Assembly (NCBI GenBank): GCA_016617855.1
Contig: JAECUM010003635.1
Location: 1 to 64,000 of the forward strand
Direction of reading: 5' to 3'
Length of the DNA: 64,000 nucleotides
DNA from: Megalonaias nervosa
Lineage: Eukaryota > Mollusca > Bivalvia > Unionida > Unionidae
In this document: positions 51,860 to 64,000 of the stretch, piece by piece
Layout: each line of letters begins with the position of its first letter
Numbering within the stretch: the first letter of the stretch is position 1
Notes under the pieces: model-generated
Seen by the model: only the letters and a program-made list of their open reading frames with translations
What the model was told of the DNA's origin: nothing
Databases searched by the model: none
Position numbers and translations under genes: made by a program

Positions 51860-52650
51860 TCTACAGTTACCAAAACTTTCTGGATGGCTTGCATGAGTTC
51901 AGAAAATGCCAGTCAAATTTCATGGTGATATAATTAAGTATCAGGGTCACTCTGACTGAAGAAGAACAATGATTTCCGCACCCAAACATTAGTTTTACAT
52001 CACATACCTGGACCAAACTTAGTGATGGCTTGTATTTAGGGTAAGAAGAGAAGCCTATTAATTTGGGAGTAAAAAGTCAGATATCCAGGTTAGTGCAAAA
52101 GGAAGAAAAGAAAATATTTTGCATAAAATTTGTTCTACATGACAGACCTGGACCAAACATTGTGGACCATTTGTGCATTTGATAAGGAAAAAGCCTATCG
52201 ATTTGGGGGTCAAACATCAGACTTAGTATAATGAGGATGCTTATAGATTTTGGGATCAAGAAGAAAAATGGTTTAACTTTCAGTTTGCAACCATCTTGAC
52301 AAATGTTTGATGACTGTCATGTTGGGTAAGAAAAAAGCCTTTTGACTTTGGGGTCAAAGTGCCAAAGGTCAAGGGCTTCATGGCTAAAAGAAGAAAAGAG
52401 TTTTGCATACATACTTCAGTTCTAGACAATGTAACTTGGCTTGCACTTAAGATATGGAAGAAGCCTATTGATTTTGGGATCAAAAGGCCAAAGGTCAGGG
52501 TCATTTTGGCTCTTTGAACAATTGGTTTTTCAAAATATCTTTTTTTTCCTGAGTAAGTTTTTGTGGATGACTTGCACTTTGAGTAATATAGAAGCCTTTA
52601 GATTTTGGGATCTAAGGGTCTGAGGTCACAATTATGGTAAGTCTAATGAG
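51860..52650. repeat. ~135 bp satellite array S2, inverted block (right of the promoter)
   Basis: Five to six units with GGCTTGCACTTAAG, AAGCCTATTGATTTTGGG, GTCAAAAGGTCA-type and CTGGACCAAAC blocks. These are reverse complements of the S2 blocks at 6.3 and 22 kb. Confidence 0.75.
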
Positions 52651-53028
52651 AAAGTAATAGTCTGTTCACTTTAGGTTTACTTCAAAATTGAATACAGGGT
52701 CATTGAAACCCACTGGTCAGTACACTCCAGAGTTAACCATACCCTAATAGTGCCTGCATAGAAGACTAACCAAAATGAGGCAGACATAGTAATGAACCAT
52801 TCACAGTACACTTGCAAGAAAATGTCGAACATCGAAGAAATTTGAGACAGGGTTAATGGATCATTAGTCAGTGAGATCCTTTGCTGAAATCGATCTCGAG
52901 TTAAACACTTCTTTTAGTGTAGAATTGATGAAGATATGATAGATATTGCAGGGGACATAATTATGAAGAGTCAGAACCAAAATTATGTTCAAATGTAGAT
53001 CAGTTTATGCTACTACTGTTGCAGGCAT

Positions 53029-53331
53029 ACTGCTGTATATACTAACTTATAAGTCAAGTCCAAATGCAAGCAACAAAGACCATGATCTGCCATTATACAG
53101 TGCATCAGCAGATCAGGGTCTCTGTTGTTTGCTTATCAGATTACTCCTAGGAAACTGTATAAACTCAAATCTGCTGGCACATTATGCACCAGCAGATCTT
53201 GATCTCTGTTGTTTGTTTGTAACAGATTACAACAAAAGTAAACTGCATAGACTCAGATTTGCTGGCACAATATGGGATGGCAGATCTGGATCTCTGCATT
53301 AGGACTCAGCTTATAAATTATATATAGATGG
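53029..53331. mobile_element. Hairpin MITE, family C, copy 3, with internal duplication
   Basis: Left arm (tgctgtatatactaacttataagtc) and a degraded right arm bracket an inner block in which the CAGATC..GATCTCTGTTGTTTG segment is present twice, making it ~80 bp longer than other copies. An early step of the tandem expansion seen at 29.4-30.8 kb. Confidence 0.62.
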
Positions 53332-53849
53332 TACCAGTTCTCGTCAATAATACTGTATTGTACAAACATTGTTTCACTTTTCTTAATCAGCTTTCATTAT
53401 TTTCTGAATACATTGCACTTAACATTAATTAATACTTCTCTTTCTTTCATCAGTTCTTGTGAAAGACATTTAAGGTCCTAGCCGTACTGAACCAGTTTTA
53501 CACTTTTATGCTGTGTTTTAGTTATTCATTTCATTCTTAGAAAATAGCATTGGATAGTATTCTTTATTATTAGCACTTTTACCAAGCTGGGATTTTGCTA
53601 ATTAACTTACTGCCAGTTCTTGAATAAGTCTTTTAATTATCTTTCGTATTATTTGGTTGTTTTATTTCTTTAATCTAAAGTGCTCGACTTAGCTTGCCTT
53701 TTTGCATTTGAACATCTTTGATTGTGTTAATTCTTTATAAAGGAAAGTAAAAAGTTCCATCCTCATCTTCTTAAGAATTTTGGGGGGTTTTGTGTTCAGC
53801 GTTCCTTGATTCCGAGAGAAAGATTACAAACTTCTCTTCATGTTTAGCG

Positions 53850-54140
53850 GGCATACTCTCAGTAAATGGGTGGAGAGTGAGTTGCACCCTCCAAAGGAGG
53901 AAGAGCAGCACACACGTCTCTTTTCCACTTGGACAGAGTGAGTCACACCCTCCAGTGATGCAGGAACAAGTGACAGTAACCTCTTCCATCGAGAGTGGCA
54001 GAGAATGAGTCTCACACAACCACCTTACTATGAGGGAGGAGCAGCAGCACCCACTACTCACCCACAATTTAATGCAGGCTGAAAGTGAATTGCACACACA
54101 CAAACACACAAACACACACACACACACACACACATACAAA
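53850..54140. repeat. Imperfect ~60 bp GC-richer repeat ending in (CA)n
   Basis: GAGTGAGTTGCACCCTCCAA- and GAGTGAGTCACACCCTCCAG-like segments alternate with GGAGGAAGAGCAGCA-type purine runs, followed by (CA)n at 54093-54134. Long ORFs on both strands here (149 codons on minus) follow from the repetitive composition; no domain is recognisable. Confidence 0.55.
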
Positions 54141-55490
54141 AGAGGATGGAGCAGCACCATGTTGTTGATGATTGGGTCAAGCCACCTGGTCAGGGGAGAG
54201 TTTCGCTCTAAATGTATCATATCTGAGGAAAGGTCTAGCTACAAATCTGAGTCAGCTTATGATTCACTGACTGGTAACCAGTCACTGGTCTATGAGTACC
54301 TGTCATTTTTCATTGGAGTCCATTACCATCATTAAATTAAAAGAAAAATGAAGAAACATACTATGCAGCTTAAGAGCCCTAAAAAAAACTTCAGAATAAA
54401 TGTTATTTAGTAAACAATGTTAAAAGCCTTTCAAGGTGAGAATAAAAAAAATGAGGTGGGATATAAAGGTGGGAAAAATAGTTGACACATGTACATTAGG
54501 TTGAGACAGTGTATTTAGGCTTTGCTTGTTACAACAAAATAGGGGATGGTTTATTAGCCAGTCAATTGCTGGTGCTTGCATAACACACTGTAGAATATGG
54601 TTTGTTTGAATTATGTCGGAGGGTCAGTTCTTTTCACAAGATAACTGCATTGATAAGGACTAACTATTAATTAGTCTCTCTGGCTTCCTTGTTTGCTTAC
54701 TTATGACTAATCTTTAGCTCTGGTGCAGTTTGGCCACAGCTGACCAGAATATGAAAAGAGGGCATGTCCTGGGGGAAAGTAAGATGCATCACAGAGAGAA
54801 ACGGCTTGTCCTATGACAATTTCACAAGTATTGGACCTGGAAGATTGGTCAGTATTGAATGAAAATGAGGCTTAAACAATGATGCAAAAAACCTCCCACT
54901 TTTAGGTCCCAATGTCCCTATTTTTTTTAATTTAATCTCCCTACTTGACTTTTGAAAAGTTGACAGGTATGTCTGTCAAATTAATCAAAGGCACATTGTG
55001 AATTTAATTAAAATCAGACTAAAGGGGTGCTGCTGCAGCCAACACAAGAATAAAGACATTATTACTTTATAACAGAAAAGTAAAACAAAATTTAAAACAT
55101 CTTTTCAAAAATTTGGTGGGTTCATTTGTTCAGTAAGTTGGTTGGATATTTCTCTTAAACGTCATTAATACTAACCAGTCAAATACACCCTGACTTATAC
55201 ACTTTGACCACTGAAAAAAAACTGTTTTGCATGTTGTTCATGCCAATGTCAACTTGCATTTTTTAACTACAGGTTTCAACAAATTCAAGCCCACCTCTAT
55301 AGCCAAGAAAGAGCATTTTCATATGAAACTGGTAAATTATGATCTCCCTTATATTTTTGTCCTAGATCTTTGTAAACAAAAAAAAAATTATGCTTCTTTG
55401 GGATATAAAGCAATTCATTAATTTGTGATTTATTTAGCATTTACGGTCGAGGACCATATTTGTATAGTGTTGGTGTGTTTACATGTTTTG

Positions 55491-55746
55491 AGATTTTTAA
55501 TGTAGCTTTAACAGTTTGAGTCATATTGCTACGATGTCTGCAGTGTGGCAGTTTATAGTGATGTCTAGCACTGAGGCATCATGCCAAAGACATGTGACAC
55601 TAGGCTGACCAGTTCTAAGACTAGCCTCTTAATGCTGAGTGCCAAGCAAGGCAGATGCTAGTACCATTTTTATAAGTCTTTGGTATCACTTTGCCAGTGT
55701 TCCATCTGAGGCAGGTGCTCTTGCTTCTTAGGCCACCAGAGCAGTC
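55491..55746 (-). mobile_element. tRNA-headed SINE, family B, copy 4, internally deleted
   Basis: Family B body and decayed tRNA-like head, but the ~35 bp stretch that precedes CACCAGGCCGACC in other copies is missing, as is part of the B-box region. An older copy. Confidence 0.78.
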
Positions 55747-56774
55747 TATGGTAAAATTATGTTTAATGTATTTTATTATAAGGCAGCCACACCTATAAGG
55801 TGATATATTGAATCACTCCCATGGAAAGTGTTTTAATGAGAGAGTACTGTATTTTATAATTGTAAAAGTCCAGTTAAGTCATGACATCATCATGTAGTAC
55901 CCCCTGGTCTGCCAGCTTTCAGTATGCAGTAACCCAGACTCAGTATTCTGCCCGCTACTGTGTTTTTAGCAAAATATTTGGTGGACCCAGAACCAGCATT
56001 AATTTCATGCCATATTTGACATGTAATAGTGTAATTCATTTATTTCATGTACTGTGTACATCATTTTGGTGGTTTGAATCTTAATCATATCTGTAAATGG
56101 TGTCAGGACAGTGCAGTATTATAAATACTATATACATGTGTGTGTGTGTCTGTGTGTGTGTGTCTGTGTGCATCTAGAATTTTACTAAAATTTGAATCCA
56201 GTAGCATCATCTGCTGACATGTTTAAGTCTTCAAGATGGCTCCCTTTTGATAAAACCCTTCATAAGTTAACACCTCTTTCCCTGAATGATATTTCTCTTA
56301 AAGCCATCAACACTGTCTCAAGAGTCTGTGAATTCATTAAGATGAGCATCAAACCTACCAAGACCAAGAACTAATACATCAGAAAACACATATACATTTA
56401 CAGGATCTAATGAATGGATTCAGCTACCACTTGAACTACAGCAGGCTGACAGTCTTGCAGACTGAAGTGTTCAAATCACACTATTTCAGCTACCTAACAA
56501 TACAATGTCTTTTGCCAGTAATCGAACAGTTTCTTCTTTGTTCATATGCATAAAACAGCTACATACATGCTACACTGATGCCCTTGTATAAAGCATGTAC
56601 TAAGTTTTAAGTGAACTATTTGTGTGACAGTAACCATAATTAATATGTTCTTTCTTTCTTTTTCTATAAATATTTTGTACATGTATAGAATGTTGTATGC
56701 ACTTGAGGACATCATGTTGGATTAGCCAAGCATTTAGCTGAATGAGTTGTACCCTTCAAAAAAGCATTTTTATG

Positions 56775-56827
<53 letters not shown>
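56775..56827. repeat. (ATT)n microsatellite
   Basis: About 17 ATT units. Confidence 0.98.
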
Positions 56828-56830
<3 letters not shown>

Positions 56831-57229
56831 GTTATGGTACTGAACAGTGTTTGGATTTTGGAAGTGTTCTTTTTGTTCCCTCAAGAAATTTGCAGTTTAT
56901 CTCAAGCATGAAGTATACAAATATTGGTTCCCCAAGAAAATTAGTGAATTTACAGTACAGAGTTTAAAACATTCCTTTAACATTCAGCTGCAGAGTGGAA
57001 TAATTGGCTGTTTATGGGAAATGGTTGTAATAGAGAGGGGAGATGGTTGGTAAAGAGAGTTAAGTATTACCACACCCGCTCATGTATAATATACCCAACT
57101 GTTAGCAACAAAAACCCAGATCTGTCCTCACATGTTCCAACAGATCAGAAAGGTAATTCTGTACACTATTCACTTGAAATATTTATTTAGAACAATAGCC
57201 TTGAACCCGATGTATTAGCTTATGCATCA

Positions 57230-57500
57230 GCAAATCTAGCATTTGGGTGCATTATAGATGAATAATATGGTACAGAGGAAAAATCTAGCAGTTGGGTGAA
57301 TTATAGATACATGATACAGTACAGGGGGAAAATCTACCCCTTGAGTGAATTATAGATGAATGATATGGTGTAGAGGAAAAATCTAGCTGTTGGGTATAGA
57401 TAAATAATACAGTACAGAGGAAAAATCTACCATTTGGGTGCATTGTAGATATCTTGCAGTTGGGTGAATTGTAAATGAATAATTTGGTACAGAGGAAAAT
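57230..57500. repeat. ~50 bp tandem repeat, five to six units
   Basis: Units of GAGGAAAAATCTAGCAGTTG + GGTGAATTATAGATGAATGATATGGTACA with substitutions and small gaps. The minus-strand 99-codon ORF is built from this repeat. Confidence 0.85.
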
Positions 57501-58670
57501 AATAAGAGGAGAAAACTGTAGTCTGTTACAGTATGAAGGTAGCAATTTAAGGAAAATTATGTCAATAGAGAGGTTAAATTTCATTACAATAAATCAGAAA
57601 ATATATAGTAAATGTATGAAATCAGCTACTTTGTCATAATTGTAACATTAAAATCATTTTCTTTTAATGGATTAAATCCCTTTAGATGTGTTTTAATGTG
57701 TAAAGCCTATATTAGTGATACTCGTCTTATTTGTGTACATACACTTTCAGGTCATTTTAGATGGCCTCCCTCAGAGGAGCAAAATGTTTTGTTTCACTGA
57801 TAGTTGAGTTTCTAAACTGGATTTTAGATTCACCATCTGAAAAAATCAATAATTTGTGCTGATTCTACACTGGAATTTGAAATTAGTGTGTATCACAGTC
57901 CAGGTTTGTGAGCTTTTATCTGGACTGGTGTTTGTTTTCCTTTTAAAGTCAGATATTTTAATTTTTTCACTAATTTAAACAATAATGAATGAAAACAACT
58001 AGTTGAAGGTTGTGGTATCCTTATATTAGCAGCTTTTTGTACATTTTATTGTTGGTAGATCTTGCAGTGTTGGAAGGTTTTAGATTTGCAGGCAAGCAAA
58101 CTCCAATACAGCAATATTAAACTGATATCTAAGAGCAGGGGTGGGTAAAATACAGCCAGTGGGCCAGTCCAGCCTGTGACCTGGTTTTATCTGTTAATTT
58201 ATATCTTGGGTGTGTCTTTAAAAATCTCTTATCCATCTTGCATCCAGGAGGAGGTTGCCCATGCCTGCCTAAGTGTGTGCATCAATAATGCAATGGAGAC
58301 AACTTTGATTCTCTCTTCTATATCTGTAAAAAGGAATGGAAATAAATATAAGCAGATGTTTGTACTGAGACATTGATTTGTTGAAAAAAATTCAGTCACA
58401 AAGAAATATTATGTGAAAATGTCATAAGATATGAATTAAAACTAGACACAGTATAAAATCATAATGTAGGTAAGTAGAAGTTTAGATTTCAAAGAAAAGT
58501 AAAAGAAAAACAGACTACTGGCTTCTCAGAGGAGATAGTTTTTGAAAATAAACTTAGAACAACTATGATGGCTCACCATCGCAGATTTCCATGCTTTCTA
58601 CTGCATATTCCACAGCCAACCTCTACATTACCACCACCCCCCCCAATTCTAATCCAAAAAAAGTGACCTG

Positions 58671-58880
58671 TGTCTGTACTTACTTATAAACTGGGTCCAA
58701 CTACAAACAGCATAGACCTTGATCTGCCATTGCATAATGTACTTGAAAATCTGGATCTATGTTTTTTCTATAGTCCTAACAAACTGCATAGACCCAGATC
58801 TGTCAGCACATTATGAGACATCAGATCTGGGTCTGTACAGTTTCTAGTTAGATCCAAGTTACAAGCAAGTATATACGGTA
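58671..58880. mobile_element. Hairpin MITE, family C, copy 4
   Basis: Left arm TACTTACTTATAAACTGG, right arm CCAAGTTACAAGCAAGTA, and inner CATAGACCCAGATCTGTCAG / AGATCTGGGTCTGTACAGTT. 210 bp, non-coding. Confidence 0.66.
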
Positions 58881-59123
58881 ATTCAAAATCCTTTACATAT
58901 ATGGGGTTTCTTCCTGCTAATATCCTAATTGAAATTTTTGTAAACCTGACCTTTTGAACTCCTCAAGGATCCCCAGAGGTCAGACCTGAGGATGATACTA
59001 ATCTTATAAATGGTTTACCTCAAGAGCAACCCAGCTTGTTTCATGAATTTCACCCTTGCAGTTTGGGCAATGAGGGGTTATAGACAGTTGGAGGTTATCA
59101 CAATATCTTCTCTGTTTTTTTAG

Positions 59124-59200
59124 GTATGGGGATAAAAATCATCTATACTCTGAAGAAAAGGAAAATGTTACAACACAAATTTACTGGTACTTTAAATTAA
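59124..59200 (+). CDS. Candidate terminal exon of the tandem-SAM gene
   Basis: A strong pyrimidine-rich acceptor (ctctgtttttttag) is followed by an open frame in the phase required by exon 3, encoding MGIKIIYTLKKRKML and ending at TAA 59198-59200. An internal donor-like gtactt at 59187 means it could instead be an internal exon. No clear AATAAA follows nearby. Evidence is splice signal and phase only. Confidence 0.25.
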
Positions 59201-59329
59201 TTTAATATCATTGGTTTAATTTTATGTTTCTAAATTGACATTATTATTAGTTCATCATGGCATAAGGGCCAAAATAGTGTGCTTATGATATGGCCAGATG
59301 TCCATCATCTGTCTGTCAACATTTGCTTG

Positions 59330-60020
59330 TTACCACTCTGAGGCTATGTTTTTGATCTGACTTTAATAAAATTTTAAATGAATATCCTCAGTATCTTGGA
59401 TGTGTTTAGATATGAGAGCGATCCAGGCGGTTGTCTTGCATCTGTTTGGCTAAGCATGTTGCCAGTCCTGAATCAATATTTCTGATCTGAATTGTATCAG
59501 ACTTGAAATATATGTTTATATCATCAAGATCTAGGACAAGTTCCATGACAAGGTGATCTTACATCTGATTGGCTGACTTCTTTACCATTCTGGAAGCTAC
59601 TTCTGATCTAATGTTCAAATTTAGAATATACTCTTATATCATCATGATCTTGGATGAGTTTGATAATTTATGAGATCCACTTACATTTAGGCAATCTTGC
59701 ATATGTTTGGCTGAGCTTGTTAATACTCTGGAGGCCATATTGATGGCCTGATTTTGATCAAACTTGGAATGGAGGTTTATATGATAACAGTTTTGCACCA
59801 GTTTGATCATGAGCTAGATCCACAAATATTAATGAGATGATCTTGCATCTGATTGGCTACTACTCTTGGGACTGTTATCCTGACCCAGTTTGTGTCAGTG
59901 GTTGTAAATCATCAAGTTTTAGATGTGTACAATTGTGAACAAGATCAGTGCATATTTATGAGGGAATCTTGTGTATAATTAGCTGAATTTGTCAACACTT
60001 GAGTGACAATTTCTGATTAA
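59330..60020. repeat. ~135 bp satellite array S3, inverted block (right of the promoter)
   Basis: Five units anchored on GATCTTGCATCTGATTGGCT (near 59443, 59557, 59694, 59843 and 59963), the reverse complement of the S3 anchor at 23 kb. Non-coding. Confidence 0.83.
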
Positions 60021-60872
60021 ACTTATCAAATAGGCATATATCATCAATATATCCCAGGACTGGACAAATTTTCATTCCTGGTACTCAAGACAAAGCCGAA
60101 TTTGGCTCAGCAAGTTCAAGTTTGCAAGATGGTTGCCCACCGACAAGTTAAAAAGATTGTGAATAAGGTCATGTCCAGTTTGTAATGAATTATGTTCTTT
60201 AAAATAGCATTATAAGCAGCAAACATTCGGTCATCTTTGGTTCAAAACTGTGTAAAGAAGCACTATCAAAATTTTATATCTGATTCTTTGGGTGAAATCA
60301 GTATTTTAGGACCAATTTTGGATCATGTTGTCAGATGCATTCCAAAATGCAAACAGTGGTCCAAAAATAGTACAAACATGTTTCAGCAAAATACATTTTT
60401 GGAAGTGATTCTCCACAAGGATTTTCACTCAGGAAGCGATGCAACATTACCATCTCCTCAATCGTGACTGGCAGATGGTAAGATAAAGACGCTTTAGCAA
60501 ATGCAGTAGCAGACTTACTGATAGGTTTTCCAGAATTTCCTCTAACAGCATCCCTGCACTTTGCATATTACGGCCTGTTATAACAAATCATTTTCTAGCA
60601 ACTCAGCTGGATGGACAAGTAAAAGAGGTTTGTCTTTGAAAGCTATAGTCCATCTATTGTTATTACCCCCTACCCAATGCTTCCACTGACAGCACTCACA
60701 TCTAGCACTTACAACCCCTCAACTTTTGACAAATCTTACCTGAGCACCCATTTCAGCTAATATTCAAATTTTCACTGACTAACCACTCCAATCACTAGAA
60801 TTTGAACATTCAATAATATGACATTGAGAACACACACCAGAACACAATGGAAATATGATGATTGGTCCCTAC

Positions 60873-61130
60873 CTAAATTTTGTAAAGAGTTGGTAGTAAA
60901 TGGTGCTTCAGATTTGACACATATTCTGCAAGACAAATGCCATCTTTGGAATGCTTTTCCTGGTGCCTAGATATACCACTTAATGCATTGTCCATGAAGT
61001 CTGGGCCACAAACAACAAAAACGTGATTGTAAACATCAGAATTAATGATGGGTAAAAGAGTGGTTTGCTGAAAATCCCTGTAGAATGTTGGAAACTTAGG
61101 GATGTTTTGGTATGACAAGGCCTTTCCCAA
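60873..61130 (-). pseudogene. Possible GIY-YIG-like fragment from a Penelope-type element
   Basis: An 85-codon minus-strand ORF with SRHQEKHSKDGICLAEYVSN followed by LKHH. The H...KH......LAEYV..LK spacing recalls the end of the GIY-YIG endonuclease domain of Penelope-like elements (..LS-Y-W-LK). It is on the opposite strand to the adjacent reverse transcriptase relic. Weak similarity by eye; it could be fortuitous. Confidence 0.25.
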
Positions 61131-61389
61131 TGCAAATATCTTCTTTTAGGGAGTAAATTACTCGCTGCAACATTCCTTTCATGAACATAGGAACTTTAAT
61201 GTGCCTAATTCTTTTATCTCCAGAAACTCTGATTTTATCCCTAAATCTGAAGACTCCTAGTTCCATATAAGAACTGACAACATACTGAATGCTTGAGACT
61301 ACAACTATGTATGCTTAGCACTAGTGTGGGTTTTTTTTCATTTTGCAATCCAGGCTCCAAATTTAAGTGGTAAATCTTTCTAAACATCA

Positions 61390-62280
61390 CAATCTGACTT
61401 GAAGTCTGTGGAGCACGGTTTACTTTCAGAAGGTCTCCATTTCATACAGACACCAGAAAATATTGATAATTTGGGTGAGGATGTAAGAGATTTTGAAAAA
61501 CATTTTGTAGGTACAATTTATTTTTACCTATTTGGCAACTCAAACATTGTGAATCCTTATCAAAAAACAAATCCAATTGGCAGCATGATATGTACCAGAA
61601 GATGCAGAGAATTGCATTTCTAATATAAGAAACAAAAGCATGCCTGGTATTTGTATTTAGATTTTTGTATTTATTTAAAACCTCAGGAAGTCAGGAATCA
61701 GGGCAATGCAAAATTTATCCAGAAAGAAATCTTTAGCATCAAGAACTTAAAAGCGGATAAGAGTAATGCCACCATTATCTACAGCTAGATCAGTATATTT
61801 TTATGGAAGCAGAGCAGAAGTTAAATGATTTGGAATATTATCAACCTCTTTCAAAACCAGTTTATTATGATACAGTTTTGGAAGTCATATGTAAATTTGG
61901 GAAAATTACATTAAGATGGTTTTTCTGTGGACAAAAGGGAATCTGAATACTTGATACAAATAATTGAAGATGAAGGAGTTATCTTCCTCCTAAAATTCAC
62001 AAACCTATGGAAAACTGGACTAAAAAGTCCAAGAGCTGTTATGCCAAGCAGACCTATTTTTTTAGTTTGTTCAGATGAGGCTGAGTGACAAATGGATTGA
62101 TTTTTACCCTTCGGCTCAGAAACAGTTTTCATATGTTGAATATAGAAATGATTTTTTTTCTGGAAAAACTGAGTAATATTATACCCACTAAAAACTGTAT
62201 TCTGGTTACAGCAGATAATAATGGCCTGTATACCAGCATCAAGCATGACTATGGTTTGGGCTGCTTGTAGAAAGGGGATG
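61390..62280 (+). mobile_element. Penelope-like retrotransposon relic (reverse transcriptase)
   Basis: Frameshifted plus-strand pieces keep the order of a Penelope-like reverse transcriptase: GLHFIQTPENIDN and EDVRDFEKHFV (61430-61510), NLKADKSNATIIYS (~61745-61790), EAEQKLNDLEYY (~61805-61845), PPKIHKPMENW (~61985-62015), and ILVTADNNGLYTSIKHDYG (~62195-62255). Several stops and shifts make it inactive. No intact 3' domain is seen. The minus-strand ORF at 61911-62246 is a shadow. Confidence 0.72.
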
Positions 62281-62410
62281 CTTGACTGTCTGGATCCAAA
62301 TTGACCCTATGATGATGGTCTTTAAGTTTTTGGTTCATACCATGAAATCCATAAAAGTTGGTACCCCATAAAAATGATAAGTTCACAGTATTCAAGTGAA
62401 TACTGTATTA

Positions 62411-62613
62411 TACTTGCTTATAAGTCATGTCCAACTGCAAACAAGACCATCCCTGTTCTGCTGTCATGTAACGCACAAGCAGATCAGAGTCTATGTTGTT
62501 TGTTCTACTGATTACTCCTAACAATCCGCATAGACCTAGATCTACTGGCACATTATGTGATGACTGATCTAGGTCTGTGCAGTTTGCAGTTGGGCTCAAC
62601 TTGTAAGCAAGTA
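62411..62613. mobile_element. Hairpin MITE, family C, copy 5
   Basis: The clearest copy: the left end TACTTGCTTATAAGTC...CAACTGCAAAC pairs with the right end GTTTGCAGTTGGG...TTGTAAGCAAGTA. The inner arms GCATAGACCTAGATCTAC and TGATCTAGGTCTGTGCAG are also inverted. 203 bp. The minus-strand ORF here is not a gene. Confidence 0.72.
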
Positions 62614-64000
62614 CACACAAAAGTAGGAACAGTACAGTCACCCTGATTGGCTGGCAGTGCCATGTCAGGTATGGATAAATAATGTTAGAAAATTAGTATG
62701 TATTATACACAGGTAGATACAATATACAAGGGTCCCACACTATCAAGCACCTCGGTATAATACAATGCCTCTTATAAATCAGGTATGGTCATGAATAAAA
62801 TGTAACAGTAATACCATATATAATACAACCCAGTATATGGTAACCTCACCCATAGCACGATATCATTTATGACTTTCTTAAACAGTGTTAATGAGGGATA
62901 AATATATTTAATTTAATACATGTATGAAAAATGAAGACATGGCACATGGGGTGGTAAAAGGAATTTGGAAATTTTGATGCTTAAAATTCCAGCATTCTAA
63001 TAAAATAATTTATGAACTTCAGAGTAGGCTTAAGCCAAGTCTTTTCATTTCGATGATGAAAATCATCTGTAACAATATCAACAACAAAATAGAACAGTAC
63101 TAGCAACATTAGTGCACTAATGCTGCTGATGGTGCCATTACTACCACTACTTACACCATCACTATCAACATAAATTAGGGTTTTATTATGAGCAAGATCT
63201 GTGCATATTAACGAGTGCAGTTAGAAATAGTTCCCAGTTTGTATGCTATTTATTTCTTATAACACCTGCATTCTCACATAAGAAAAGCAAGGGAAGTAAT
63301 CCTTGTTATTGACAACCACTACTACCACCATCATTACCACATTACTACAGTTAGTGTAAAACTGATCAGCATGTTCATCTGGGTTTGCTGTATCTCTGTA
63401 TCTGTCACAAAAGAACTATATGACAGATATATTGCAAAATTCTACCAATGTCTTTTTACATGCAGATCAAGCCTAATCCATGTTATTTGTCATCTTAAGC
63501 TAATCAGATGCTTCTGCGGTGCACAAGATAGAGTCATGAGATTAATACACAGCACCCAACTAATTGATTTATTTCTTTGTGTGACTCTCATCATCTGATA
63601 TAAAAGTGATGCTAACTTGATTTGCTGGCTAAATGTCTGGGATGTGGCTGGCAATCATTCGGCTCTATACAGCACAGTCTTAGACATTCTGGACTACTTA
63701 AGCTCTGAGAGTTCAAAGAATCAGCTGTGTACAATGGATTTATTGATGCTGATTTAGCCAGATGCTGTCTACTAACATTGTATAAAGATGCTCATGATGT
63801 TAACATCTGAAGCTTTTGTGAATGTCATAATTAGTACTAAAACATCTCTTCATTATACTGTACCCTTAATGGTTGGGAGCTAGGAATATCAACAATGTGT
63901 AATGGATTTATTTATGCTAATTTCAAAGCTAGCCACTGGCAGTATTTACAATTCTTTTCTTGTCAGTGACAAAGTTGTTGGAAATTTGCTGATCTGATGG
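62614..64000. other. Right end, nothing recognised
   Basis: AT-rich, with loose ACT/ACC-rich short runs near 63130-63170 and 63315-63345. The 75-codon ORF at 63371-63598 is unsupported. Confidence 0.6.

Larger units (their letters stand above)
54141..58670. other. Right flank, probably intron of the tandem-SAM gene, mostly unassigned
   Basis: Besides SINE B copy 4, (ATT)n and the ~50 bp repeat, I see no exon with both splice sites and matching phase. Short ORFs at 55227-55421 and 56192-56374 have no recognisable domain. Confidence 0.5.

Noticed and set aside
53771..54220. 149-codon minus-strand ORF, one of the longest in the window.
   Set aside because: Built from an imperfect repeat and a (CA)n tract (Cys-Val runs), with long ORFs on both strands and no domain or splice context.

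Overview
This is eukaryotic DNA: AT-rich, with genes split into short exons and long introns, no operons, and dense retrotransposon, SINE and satellite content. The mix of tRNA-headed SINEs, DIRS-like and Penelope-like relics, an RTE-like LINE, solo LTRs and many ~130-150 bp intronic satellites suggests a lophotrochozoan, most likely a bivalve mollusc. That placement is inference; no species marker is visible.

Two protein-coding genes are supported, arranged head to head. (1) The minus strand from 40278 down to the left edge carries tubulin-specific chaperone E (TBCE). Twelve coding exons can be joined with consistent phase (476 codons plus one base). They give an N-terminal CAP-Gly domain, leucine-rich repeats and the start of the C-terminal ubiquitin-like region; the last ~75-80 codons lie off the left edge. 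(2) The plus strand from 40476 carries a gene I cannot name. Three firmly spliced exons encode a membrane-anchored protein with two tandem SAM-like domains (199 codons plus one base). More exons probably lie to the right. The start codons are 197 bp apart, so the genes very likely share a bidirectional promoter.

Everything else is intronic or flanking and dominated by repeats. Intron 9 of TBCE (2.2-7.2 kb) holds two SINEs and a ~146 bp satellite array. Intron 5 (10.4-14.7 kb) holds a solo LTR and a second block of that satellite. Intron 4 (14.8-26.6 kb) holds a DIRS-like relic, an RTE-like LINE with a clear target-site duplication, and more satellites. Intron 2 (27.7-33.0 kb) holds a ~143 bp satellite, a 1.37 kb array of a 32 bp repeat with 320 bp higher-order structure, and a solo LTR with a perfect 5 bp target duplication. 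Intron 1 (33.1-40.3 kb) holds two SINEs and simple repeats. To the right of the promoter are a second DIRS-like relic of the same family, another solo LTR, two SINEs, three copies of a hairpin MITE, inverted satellite arrays and a decayed Penelope-like reverse transcriptase.

The most notable points are the unassigned tandem-SAM membrane protein sharing a promoter with TBCE; evidence that the 32 bp minisatellite grew out of one arm of the hairpin MITE; the consistent orientation of the ~145 bp satellites relative to host-gene transcription; and two matching DIRS-like relics that define a family with palindromic termini.
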